Positions 25,641 through 36,339 of a stretch of DNA of 64,000 nucleotides are shown here, one piece after another. Source of the stretch: Polytrichum commune (taxonomy: Eukaryota > Streptophyta > Polytrichopsida > Polytrichales > Polytrichaceae); assembly GCA_950295325.1 (NCBI GenBank), contig OX485807.1:18819666-18883665 (forward strand). Direction: 5' to 3'. The position numbers and the translations under genes were made by a program. Below the pieces are notes generated by a model. That model ran no database searches. It had not been told where the DNA came from and was given only the letters and a program-made list of their open reading frames with translations. Every line of letters begins with the position of its first letter. Positions within the stretch are counted from its first letter, which is position 1.

Positions 25641-27173
25641 GTCCCACACGTACTCTCAAAGCCAAGTTGCCCCCCCCCCCCCTTCCCCTCCCCGGGTGAA
25701 TGAAAAGAAGTGCTTTGGAAAGAGTTTTTTTCCCCCCTTCAAGAGCTTAGAAGCTCTTTCCCATTGGGCATGTCGTGTACGACTATAAAATTAGGCAGTT
25801 AACTAACCTAGGGAGTGAGTTAACAATAAAGCCCTTTAAGCTCTCATAGCTTCTTAAGGTTAACAACTTGGTTACCTAACCATTACTAGGGTGGACCTAC
25901 AGCGGACCTGGTCCTTTTTCTAACAAGCATGTTAGCTAACCTAAGAATTGCTTGCTAACTAGATAAAGCGGTCATGCCATAAAGGAGGAAGTTAGATGAA
26001 GCATGCTTCTTTGAGCAATTGTTATGCATCCAATCTTATCCATAAGGATGTATAAATGAACGTTTCTTAGACGGGTTTGACTTTGTCAAGCCCGGTTCAT
26101 TTATTGTAGAGCCCAATTTAATTGAAATGTCATTAACCCGAGAGCCATTTCACACGTAAGTAAATAACTTCCAAAGACAAGAGTTTAACCTTTAGTTATT
26201 CCATGTGGAACATAGTCGATAGTAGGACTAGTTTGGACCCATGCCGTCCCGATTTGTTGCACCCATTCATACTGCGCAGTTTGGTCATCATGGCATTATC
26301 ATTGGCCGACCATCTTGTCGGACACGGTGATTGCGTCAATGTCCATGCACCCTCGACATTCCAAGTTCCAAAATTGTACAGTAGTCACCCCACCGACCCA
26401 ATAGCCACATTGGTCTGGGATGTTAAGTACAGTATTTCATAATTTGTTAAGCAGCCATGAACACGATCAACGTAGTATAAGTAATTGTGTCACCACTTAT
26501 TTGTGAAGACCCACGTTGAATTTCCATTTGTAATTTAAGGCACCCTTGCATTATGCAGTGCACCCACGTATTTTGGAGTGAATTACGTTTATGGACATGG
26601 CATTACATTTCTCCAACTAATCAGAGCCGTTGGAATCCATCTTCGGGCCTTTACATTGGCAATGCAATCAAGGGTGTGCATTTTACATGCATTTGGATGC
26701 ACTGATCCCATATGCATCTTGTACAAAAAAAATAATGACCTAACAATATGTACTCCATAACATTACTCGACTTATGCGTTGTGTTCATGGGCCCAACAAT
26801 ATATTTGAGAATAAAGACTTTGGATGTCAAAATCCCACTGCCTCATATTGAATTTGAAATTAAGGCAACTGAACACAACTCATCAACTAGGCAATGTTGT
26901 GTTTATGTGAAACTCCACATTGCAATAAGTTGTCATCCACTACAATATCATGGGTGGAATAAATATTACATGAAAGCATCATGAACCATCTATCTTATGA
27001 TTCACTATAGACTTAAGATTCTCAATATCATAGTGAGAACTAATTCATTACGCTCGTGGGTAGCAATTGGAAAGCTTTGAATATCAACAATAGATTCGGA
27101 GAACGTTGTTTTGGGCTTCCACCAATGTTTTGATGTCATATTGCGATTCGTGATTGGCTCGATCTCGGACTAA

Positions 27174-27494
27174 GGGCCACTTCGCACATGAAATTAAAGG
27201 CCCGTGATCATTGCATTCTAAAATCTCTCATGGGTCGAAAAGGTTGAGATCATTCAAGATCATTTCACACGAAAAGGTGGAGGTGTAAGGATCCAAAAAA
27301 ATATCATGGATTCCTACATGACGAATTATGGATCATGTTTCATGGTTTGCCAGAATTTACATGAGGCCCACCTCCAAGAGGTAGGAATGACACAAATTCC
27401 GACATACCATGTCATTGAGACGGGCATTTGGACGAGAATCACGGGCTCTAACAATTACATGGTCACGGGCCTTGGCTCGTGTGTGAAGTGGCCC
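27174..27494 (+). mobile_element. Family A-related MITE with perfect TAA TSD (321 bp)
   Basis: It starts GGGCCACTTC and ends GAAGTGGCCC, flanked by TAA at 27171-27173 and 27495-27497. It has a shorter, different interior from the 0.5-kb copies but keeps the end blocks and the CACCTCCAAGAGGTAGG tract. It resembles the degraded copy at 44941-45262. The intact 3-bp TSD makes it the best diagnostic copy of the family. Confidence 0.8.
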
Positions 27495-27512
27495 TAAGCC
27501 CATTCGAAATGA

Positions 27513-27976
27513 GGGCCACTTCACACACAAGCCAAGAGCCGTGACCATGAACTTGTGAGAGCCCAAAAGAACGTGTCCAAAGGCCATCCAAAACACTTCC
27601 AAAATCATGTAGTTTGGTCGTGGGCCTTCAAGTGTAGTGTGAAGTCCTATGTGACCGGAACCTCAACCGAATGCTATTTCAATGAATTTCTTTCATGCAT
27701 GGTCTGCACACATGATAAAATAGAATAAATCAAGGTAAGTGGCATGGTCCCATGCTTTTGTGTTGGGCCTACGTCCAAGAGGTGGTTTGTGAAAATAGTC
27801 CAAGTGACCATGAAACAAGATCCATTTGATGCCACGTAGGAATCCATGTAGACTTTACATCCATCTTGCATTCACTTACTCCGTCAGTCCCTCAAGCGTA
27901 GTGTGAAGCAAACTTGGACCAACTCCATTTATTCCACCAATGAGAGTGTTTAAAGTGCAATGGATGCGGGCCCTCA
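27513..27976 (+). mobile_element. Family A MITE, truncated copy
   Basis: Full left TIR (GGGCCACTTCACACACAAGC) and interior, but the sequence stops at ATGCGGGCCCTCA, where the next copy begins. The right terminus is missing, consistent with a copy inserted into or recombined with its neighbour. Confidence 0.7.
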
Positions 27977-28847
27977 GGGCCACCTCACACACGAGCCAAG
28001 AGCCGTGACCATGACGTTGTGAGAGCCCAAAAGAAAGTGTCCAAAGGCCATCCCAAGAGACCTCCAAAATCATGTAGTGTGGTCACACACCCTCAAGTGT
28101 AGCGTGAAGTCATATGTCACCGGGCCCTCAACCAACTGCTATTCCAATGAATTTCTATACATGCGGGTCCTCACACATGATAAAATAGAATAAACCAACA
28201 GTCGTCAACATTCATAGTGCCATAGTCTCCCGGTTTTGTGTTAGTCCTACCTCCAAGAGATGGTTTGTGAAACTAGTCCAAGGGCACCACGGGCCTTGGC
28301 TTGGTGGTTAGGGCTCATGGCCCCCAATGAGGAGGTTGTGGGTTCTATTCCCCATGCCGGCGTGGTGCCACTGTCTTAGTCCACCCAACTATGGTGGGGG
28401 GTCCTTGGACCTTGTTGTATGGGTACCTCAAAGCCCTTTGGGGGGATACCATGTCCGGTATCTTCAAGGCACTAGTGGCTAGCTAGGAACTTGTATAGTG
28501 TGTCACTATAGTGTCCATCCTCGAAAGGGGAGAGTAGTATTTGTCCCAATGTCCCCTTGTCCAGTGGGCATCGGGTCATTGGCATTACGAACAGACATTT
28601 TATTCACGCCGGCTCCTTGCTTGAAAGGGGTCGGAGTTTCTATCTATCTCCAAGAGACCATGAAACACGATCCATTCGATGCCACGTAAGAATCCACGTA
28701 GACTTTACATCCGTCTTGCATTCACATACTCCGTCGGTCCCTCAAGCATCGTGTGAAGCGACCATGGACCGGCTCCGCCTTTTCCACCAATGAGAGCGCT
28801 TGAAGCGCGATGGTCACGGGCTCCCAGTCTCGTGTGTGACGTGGCCC
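27977..28847 (+). mobile_element. Family A MITE split by a SINE
   Basis: The element starts GGGCCACCTCACACACGAGC and ends GTGGCCC followed by TAA. It is interrupted at 28283-28648 by a tRNA-like SINE. Removing the insert and one TCCAAG copy rejoins the GTCCAAG and AGACCATGAAAC blocks in the order seen in other copies. Confidence 0.75.
28283..28648 (+). mobile_element. tRNA-derived SINE (366 bp)
   Basis: Near the left end there is an A-box-like TGGCTTGGTGG (28297-28307) and a B-box-like GGTTCTATTCC (28341-28351), at the spacing of internal Pol III promoters. The block is flanked by TCCAAG direct repeats (28277-28282 and 28649-28654). It lies exactly where other family A copies are continuous, so the empty site is known. 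The tail ends in a TCTATCTATC tract. No second copy was recognised here. Confidence 0.75.
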
Positions 28848-29252
28848 TAAGGCATCGTTTTTAGAAGTCGCTAGAACGACATAGAACCGACACATCCAAT
28901 GGAGACTTTTTAAAACTGGCATAGATTCGAAGTTGCCACGAATGCTGCCACTAACCGGCAAGTATATTTATAGACTATATCAGTTTGTGGAGTATGTAGC
29001 ACTCCAGCTCGACCTTGGATTTGGGGTGGGGTGGGGTGCTGGGACCCATAAGTGAATAAAGGCCAAGGGGGGGGGGGGGGGGCCTTACCTAGAGAAATAT
29101 TAACAGGCAATACATTTTCTAACCGAACCCTAGTTTCATCGGGCAGCACATCTCTCATCCATCCATGTCCAAGAAGAAGAAAAAAATTTGTCGTGTCATG
29201 TAGGTTTAGGGATAGTTGGTTTATTTTTTATGATGTTGGATGGAATTATAAT
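28848..29252. other. Intergenic, no gene seen
   Basis: Contains a G run (about 29069-29083). No element or gene recognised. Confidence 0.5.
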
Positions 29253-29868
29253 ACACATGATGTTTAGTGTCATGTGGTATTTTATGTCACTATGGTAAAG
29301 TTTTGGATGACACTTCTTGTGAATCAGGTTACGAATACTATTGTGGTTGATGGATGAGTTCATCCATTGGCCGAAACCCTACCTTCTCTTGTCAGCAACT
29401 TGTGATGAAATATATTGTCATGGATTATTGAAATTTGGATGAAAATATGCTCGGTGAGTGACGATAATTGCAACACTGTAAACCTACAACCCCCCCCCCC
29501 TAAAAGATTACAAGGAATGACAAATATGTCACTATGGTAACTCTTTTGGGTGACACTTCTTATGAATCAGGTTATGAATACTATTGTGGTTGATGGATGA
29601 GTTCATCCATTGGCCAAAACCCTACCTTCTCTTGTTAGCAACTCGTGATGAAATATTGTCATGGATGATTGAAATTTGGATGAAAATCTGCTTGGTGAGC
29701 AACGGTAATTGCAACACTGTAAACCTATGATCCCCCCCTAAAAGATTACAAGGAATGACAAATATAATGTTGGGTTAGCGTTAAGTGTTGGTGACACTAT
29801 ACCATGGTTTACAATTAGTATCAAGCAAGACAATTTGAATCGGTGACACTAAGTATCCTATTTAGTGT
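29253..29868 (+). mobile_element. Family B MITE enlarged by an internal tandem duplication (616 bp)
   Basis: It ends CCTATTTAGTGT followed by ACT and shares TAGTGTTGGTGACACTATA, TTTACAATTAGTAT and GTCATGGAT tracts with the 1.9 and 8.3 kb copies. The left end, ACACATGATGTTTAGTG, is diverged. The extra length over the roughly 400-bp copies comes from a duplicated 240-bp middle. Confidence 0.6.
29284..29764 (+). repeat. 240-bp tandem duplication inside the family B MITE
   Basis: The units start ATGTCACTATGGTAA at 29284 and 29525 and both end AAGGAATGACAAAT. They are nearly identical except for small substitutions and the length of the internal C run, so the duplication is recent. Confidence 0.9.
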
Positions 29869-32736
29869 ACTTTGAGGTATTCAAAGTCAAACCAACTAAA
29901 ATATAATAACATCCATGGTGCATATTGTTCATGGTACTCTTTTTTATTTATTTGTTTTTGATGAGTGAGAAATGCGTTCGTGTGCAATAACTCCCTATTG
30001 ACTTTCTTCGGTGCATGCACGAAACTACAATAGTGTTCCCCAAACATGATTTGAGCCTTTTTGCCTTAACCTTTCTCCACACAGTCCACCAATATTTGCA
30101 CCCTCGATTTCACCGATCATTCACACGTCATGAACATATTATTTGAAAATGGGTATTGTTAATAGTGTGTATGAATCATAGTAATTATGGGACATGAAAC
30201 TTTATGTCGAGTCGTAAAAAATTTACAAACTGTGTAACATGTGAATAAGAGTGCCATGTAAGGCCAAATTAAACTATAGTGTCAAAATTTGAAAAAGCAA
30301 AAGATAAACGTACTTGTAAGAGCAAGCCCAGTCGTTCCTGGATATGCATCTGCATCCGGGAATGAAAAGTGGCCTCCACCCATAATGCAGATGCAGACCT
30401 AGGCAAAATTGCCACTCATTCTACTTTACTACCTCATAATTTCCTCTAAAATGATTTTTAGTTTTTTGCGGCCCTATCATATTGAGTTGTCTTTAGTTAA
30501 AAGCCGCCATGAAGTTGTTTGTCCTTAGCTGATAGTAGGCTCCCTGCATATCTCGACGAAATGCATGGAGTTCTGCACTTCTTGTACTATTTTACATCCA
30601 GTTTTAGGGTATAGCAGGGTGATTGGACCAGTATCATGCATCTCCAGCCACATCGTGGATGAGAAAGCGCAAATGCAGATGCAGGTGCAGGGTCACTGGG
30701 CTTGCCCTAATTGATGCTATCATAGACCTATAGAACCTGAAAATCATATTACAAAAGTACGATTCTTAATAAATCCTATGGTGTATGTGAATCGGAATGA
30801 AAAGTAAACTTTGAGAGGTTTGTTTTATTTATTAATGAAGCTCCAAATCTATCGAAAATCATATTGAAGGTGGATTTGAAGTTTGACCAATGCGAAGCCT
30901 CGAGAGGGCCCCTTGCACCATTTAGGGTTAGGTTACACAACACATTGTAAACCGAAACCAAAACCAAAGCCAGTCGTCCCCCACCTGTCGGTATTTTTTG
31001 ATCTCACCAGATCGACGGCTAAGATGCTTCAGCCAAGGCAGACCAATCATGAGGCATGTTGTCGGGGCACGTTTTTTTCATTGTACATTGCATATAGCTA
31101 ATATCAGACTCCTGTAAGATTGCAGGTTTCAAACAATGGCTACTATGCTTGTAGGACTTTAAAGGCCGAGTCCATTGGACCCAACCATAATAGAGTTATC
31201 TGTAAAGTAAAGCCATATGAAACCATGCGTTTAGTCCCAAACCTTGAGTTTAGCATAATCAACGAGAGAGGAGATTACTAGTACAAAGTCATCTTCAGAT
31301 ATGTCGACCACAAACTTATAGGGGGTGAAGATTTCTTATGTTGGAAGGATGAGAGATACAGTCGTATGCGATCATTCTCTGTACCCTGTAATCTACACAT
31401 TAGTTATGATGTTAGTGAGTATTGATTGTTGTGGAACACATTCTCACCAGCTTCCTTTTGTTTGATTTTATGTGCACCCCACCACTTATGCCCCACCCAA
31501 TCATGGTGGCGGTGTGTGGGTGAACTGGATATTTTCAACCAACCATGTGGGGAACCTAGGGGCTTGCCCTCGGGGGAGATAGACCCATTCAAGGTGCTCA
31601 CCTTCGAAAGAAGGCAATAATCGTTGGGGCCCCTCTGATTCTTGTAATGTCCGTCTCGGGATTACATGTAGACTTAGACCGACTTGAAATTGAAGCAATA
31701 CCATAATTCACATCGGTGACAACATTGGAATCATCCCTTTTTTTTCCTCCCCCCCCCCCACACACACTGCATGTATGAGGGTTTATGCCTCTTTGGGAGG
31801 TGGGCTCTAGTGTTTTGTTTTAGTCCCTTTGTTTTAGGGAGGTGTGACAGTAGCTTGTTTATTTTCAAGTTTTCTTTTGTTGAGAACGAGGTAGGTAAGA
31901 TATTTAATGGCATTTTGGTGTATATTTGTCATGAGGGTTTTGATGCTGGACTTTGAGATTTTAAGATTGGTTAGCTTGTTAATGGATTGTTCGTGTATTG
32001 CTCCTCGAACGCCAGCCACGAACAAACTTAAAGATAATGAACTCACATTCATGTCGGTATAAGAACACCATCAACGGTTTCTCTTTCTCTTTCTCGTTCT
32101 ATTTTGTCTTCTTTATCTTTAAACACATTCTTTGCAACCACCGTTGCATAAAGACCGAGATTCGGATTCCTTTTTTCAGTGCCACTAGGAAACCAAGTTG
32201 GTCTTCACATCATTGAACTTTACGAGGGTTTGGGCATGTGATTCATGAGTGGCGGATAGGCTCAATAGATCATAGAGGAGGGGCCTCAATCCGGTCCCCT
32301 TTAATTACTCAACATGTTACGTTTTGTCCTCAACATAGATCGAATGTGTGATAGCCATGTAGATTAGGGGGAGGGAGGGGGGGGGGCTCTGACAAAGGGG
32401 CTAAATTAGATAACCGCCGTTTATAAACAATGGCCACAGGGTATCAGTGTCACGTGCAGCCCAACATGGCATGTAAGCAGGCAACTAGGGCTACAGTTTG
32501 TTTTTAGTCGCTGCCCGCTGCCCGAGCCAAATTACTAAAAGAGAGGGGGTGTGAGGGATCATCAAAGAATCACATCTCATATAGTTAGAATCCCTTCCTC
32601 CAAAAAAGAGAACCAAAAATCTTCATGCAGAAAACACAATAACATAAACTCTTTATTGTTGTGATGAGAAGGAAACATTGATAAGATTGGTCAAACTTGG
32701 AAGTGTTCAAGATTGTTAGAAAATTATGAGCATAGA
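29869..32736. other. Intergenic, no gene seen
   Basis: It contains the TIR element at 30320-30707. The rest holds short frames only (at most about 72 codons) and C-rich runs near 31750. Nothing is supported as a gene. Confidence 0.5.
30320..30707 (+). mobile_element. Family G TIR element with TAA TSD (388 bp)
   Basis: Left end GAGCAAGCCCAGT, right end ACTGGGCTTGCCC. Inner subterminal blocks pair as TGCATCTGCATC and GCAGATGCAGGTGCA. TAA flanks both sides (30317-30319 and 30708-30710). A 3-bp TWA target duplication is typical of PIF/Harbinger (Tourist-like) MITEs. No coding capacity. Confidence 0.8.
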
Positions 32737-32917
32737 CAGTGGCGTCGCCAAGCCTAGGCCCGGGTAGGTCGGGCCTACCCTGGGCTTGAAGGGCGCACTT
32801 GAAAGCCTCGGTCATATACAAAATATGACATTTTTCCTGAAGAAAAAAATATGTATTGGATAAAATACGATTTCTTGAGCGGGCCTACCATGAAAATCAA
32901 GGCTAGCGATGCCCTTG
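32737..32917 (+). mobile_element. Family F hAT-like MITE (181 bp)
   Basis: Left end CAGTGGCGTCGCCAAGCC pairs imperfectly with right end GGCTAGCGATGCCCTTG. Flanks AGCATAGA (32729-32736) and AGCATAAA (32918-32925) form an 8-bp TSD with one mismatch. The CAGNGGCGTCGC-type terminus and 8-bp TSD are characteristic of hAT elements. Another inverted pair, GGTAGGTCGGGCCTACC, lies inside. Confidence 0.75.
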
Positions 32918-32925
32918 AGCATAAA

Positions 32926-34409
32926 ATGTTTACCAATCTATCTTATTATTATTTAGTTTCAATCAATACCATCGTAAAGCTCACGGAACATTTTCCCTTC
33001 TATGTTGGCATGCCAATTACGTAGGGAATTTCTTGCTGTCATTCATGGCGGAATATTAAGTGTCGGTGGGATCTTATGGAAATCCAACGGCCATACAGGT
33101 CGTAGTGGTTTTATGGGAGAAAAATACCAAGGGGGTGATCATTAAGCACGTACAGTCCCAACTCTCAGGCTTTGCCCTTGATGCAAGCCCTTGCACACAT
33201 AATGCCCTCCCCTTGGGCATTTTCTACCAAACATTTTCTCTAAGAACAACGAAACCCTAAACCCTAAACGATATTTGTGACATTGAGGTCTGTTAGACGT
33301 TTTTGTTGTTGATTTCATTGTAAGAAAACCAAAAATATGTTTTTTGCTTGTTTATAACTGAATGGATGTGATCATTTGATGTTGCCTCACAACTTATTCT
33401 TTATGATAGTTCTCAATAAATCATGTGGAAATGCTACAACATAACATATGGTAGGAAATGCTCTTGAACTTGAAGCCCCCATTGTTTTGTAAACACAAAT
33501 CTCATTGACTTGGTCAAGATCTTTGATGGCTTAAAATTGCATGTAATGGTAAATGGCTGAAAATCTCAAAAAATCTAAACATATAAATCTAAATAATTTA
33601 TATATAGCTCACATCTCAACAAGCATTTTGACATTCTGGTCACTTGAAGATCATATAATGCTTTGCAACTTGCTACTAATTTCCATTATATGTAATTCAA
33701 ACCACTCCTATCAATTTTTATTATCAAAACAATGAGAAATGAGATTACAAAGACTTAAGAAAATGGTGCTTAATTTATTCTAAGAATAGCAATCAACAAC
33801 ATTATTTTGTATATTGAACCACATAGGTGTGATCAAATTCAAAAAAAATCGGTACATATTGTGGGCCACTCCAATAACAAAAATAAAATTCACACTAAGA
33901 ACTTTGGGGAAAATAGTGTGGGTGTACATTATTTATCGATCCACGCTATGAAATATCAGAGGTCCCCTAAACAAATGATGGTGTTTTTTTTTTTTCAAAT
34001 CTTGCTTGTTTTCCACAAACAAGTACTTTGTTTCCTGTAGCTTTGTGTGGTTCTTCTAAATGAACCAATATCGCCTCCTAACTCTTAGCCACTTGGCTGC
34101 GGTGACCATTATAAAATTAGTTGCATATACCTTCAAGAAACCCCTACATGTCGACTTTTGATATATTCTCCCTTGATTCTTGGACTTAGGAAATGACTCC
34201 ATTCTCTTTGGAGTTGTATCCTCAATTCCTTTCAATTGATACCTTACCTATAAATAGAAATGGAAGAATGAAAACATGTTGAGTGGTTGAAACTTCAAGT
34301 GTGATTATTGTTGCATGCCATTTCCATGGGTGATGGTGTCACTTGTGGGCCACACAACATGGATGTGAAGGGTAAGCCACACTATACACATGCCCATTCC
34401 ATTTACATA
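32926..34409. other. Intergenic, no gene seen
   Basis: Short frames only. Two telomere-type CCCTAAA units lie at about 33253-33267; too short to mean an interstitial telomere. Confidence 0.5.
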
Positions 34410-34790
34410 AGGTAGACATGCATGTTTTGGTCACTTATCTTAACTGGACACCTATCTTAATCAGACACCTTGAGTGATGTGTGGTTTGGTGTGGCTCCAT
34501 CAATATATACCAAAAAGACACGTGTTTAAAAAATATTGGATTGTGTCCTCAAAATATGATAACCATTATAGGCTCAACAATGAACATACTTGGAGGTAGG
34601 GGACCTATATGACCAATTAAATGAGCATGAAAAATTTCACTTTGATAATGAATAAGATGTTCATTTGGTCTCCAAAAATTATTAGAAAAGCTATTACGAC
34701 CTTGATTTGGATATGCTAACCAAATCATACTAATCACGGGTTTCATATCCTACAAAAAGTGGGGCTACCTTAATTGTCCCATTTAGTAAG
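34410..34790 (-). mobile_element. Family I dispersed repeat (minus orientation)
   Basis: Shares, in complement, the ordered blocks of the copy at 16620-16960: CAAAATATG, AGGCTCAACAATGAACAT, CACTTTGATAATGAATAAGAT and TTTCATATCCTACAAAAAGTG. Confidence 0.55.
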
Positions 34791-35324
34791 GGTGGGTTAA
34801 TAGTGCGTGTGGGAAATATATGAAAGAAATACTATATTTTAGTGACACTACGAATTTAGTGCCACTAGAAGATCTAAAGTTTTGGGAGCCCAAAGTGTCA
34901 AAGTGCCGAAAACTCTCGATACAAACTCTCTTTAATTTCTTAGTGTTAGGAGATGCCTTACGAGTGAGCGGTGCTGACTAGAAAGCAAAAGGAAAAATCT
35001 CTTTGAGTTCACCAAAACAAATCATGCACTCTAAAAACACCTTTAGAGTGCACGCTAATTTGATTGAAATATATGATAAATGAGCATGTATTCATGAATT
35101 TAGTATTGCCCAATAAATTGTTTAGCCCTTGATAATTTCATAACTTGACAAAATAGTGTGTGTTTTGGGAATTAGTACCACATGCACTAAATAGAATAAT
35201 CAGTGTAGTTGGAAAAAACCAACCAATTAAGACCTATATACCTTAATCAAGTGTAGCGGTATATTTCTCGAGTGATCATTGGGAATGTTATTGTATAACA
35301 CATCTTAGAGAGAGCTTTAACTTT
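34791..35324. other. Intergenic, no gene seen
   Basis: AT-rich sequence between a family I repeat and a family A MITE. No feature recognised. Confidence 0.5.
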
Positions 35325-35823
35325 GGGCCATTTCACACACGAGCCAAGAGTTGTGACAATGAAATTGCAAAAGCCCAAAAGAAGTGTTCAAAGGCTGTCC
35401 CAAGACACTTCCAAAATTACGTAGTGTGATCACGCGCCCTCAAGTGTAGTGTACAATCACATGTGACCGGGTCCTTAACCAAATGGAATTTCAATGATTT
35501 TTTTTGCATGCGGGGTCCTCACACATGATAAAATAAAATAAATCAACGGTTGTGAAATTTTGGAGTGCCATGATCTCCCAATTTGATGTTAGACCTACTT
35601 CCAAGAGGTGATTCAAAAAAATAATCCAAGTGACCATGAAACATGATCCATTCGATGCCATGTAAAAATCCATGTAGAATTTACATGCATCTTGCATTCA
35701 CTTACTCCTTTGGTCCCTCAAGCGTAGTGTGAAGCGAACTTGGACCGTCTCCGCCTTTTCCACCAATGGGAGAGCTTGAAGTGCGATGGACACGGGCCCT
35801 GAGTCTCGTGTGTGAAGTGGCCC
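35325..35823 (+). mobile_element. Family A MITE upstream of CDPK copy 1 (499 bp)
   Basis: It starts GGGCCATTTCACACACGAGC and ends GTGTGAAGTGGCCC. Flanks TTT and TTA suggest a degraded 3-bp TSD. It has the same length as the copy at 21611. It ends immediately before the GC-rich leader of CDPK copy 1, so it may lie in the promoter of that gene. Confidence 0.75.
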
Positions 35824-35839
35824 TTAGCCACTCTGGTCC

Positions 35840-36300
35840 TCGTACGTCGTACGCAGTTAGGGAGGGCAGCTAAGCTGCCGCCCTGCCCGCTGCCCTCTGC
35901 CCGGCGGTAAAAGAAAAGAGAGGCGCAGATGAAGAAGAGAAACGGAAGCCTCCGGCCTGCTTCCCATCGCCCGCCCGCCCGCCCGCTCTTCCTTCCTTCC
36001 ATCCATCTCCATCGCCGAGATCTTTACCACGCCCAGCGCACACTCCCTAACTCGATCCGCGATTCCGCCCCCGCCTGCGCTCCCGCATCCACAAGACGCG
36101 TAGATCGCGATTCGTATCACTGCAAACTGTGGGGCGTGGCAGGAGCTCTAGTGCTGCGAACGACTCAAGGGGAGCACATCCCATTGCAGAGTAGACCAGA
36201 ACAGCGCAGAGCAGAGCTGAGCTGAGCTGAGCAGTTCAGAGAGGTGCATTTGGTGGCGATCGGCCGACTGTTGGTTTGGATGGGGGCTGTAGCGCCTCGT
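35840..36300 (+). promoter_or_regulatory. GC-rich promoter/start region of CDPK copy 1
   Basis: Composition changes abruptly to GC- and CpG-rich with pyrimidine-rich tracts (CGCCCGCCCGCCCGC then TTCCTTCCTTCCATCCATC at about 35971-36008). It then becomes purine-rich with GAGCTGAGCTGAGCTGAGC at about 36214-36233. This looks like the transcription start and first untranslated exon of the long leader of the kinase gene. No TATA box is obvious and the exact start is not determinable. Confidence 0.45.
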
Positions 36301-36339
36301 GCGTGGGGTTAAGTCTGCAGGAGTGGCCGTGACCTTTCC

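Larger units (their letters stand above)
22110..27170. other. 5-kb gene desert
   Basis: No supported gene. It contains a 20-G run (22270-22289), a (GA)n run at 24635-24653, a diverged tandem duplication at about 25266-25640 and a TTAGCTAAC-rich dispersed repeat at about 25790-25980. The 135-codon frame at 24218-24625 overlaps another and shows no domain. Confidence 0.5.

Noticed and set aside
28290-28362. Functional tRNA gene
   Set aside because: A/B-box-like motifs are present, but no cloverleaf with paired acceptor ends could be drawn, and flanking repeats show a SINE insertion.
28498-28793. Short plus-strand ORFs near 28.5-28.8 kb
   Set aside because: They straddle the SINE and its MITE host and cannot be genes.
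33253-33267. Interstitial telomere repeat
   Set aside because: Only two CCCTAAA units; chance occurrence is likely.
35857-36225. ORFs of 87-98 codons in the GC-rich block before CDPK copy 1
   Set aside because: They overlap on opposite strands in CpG-rich, low-complexity leader sequence; better explained as untranslated.
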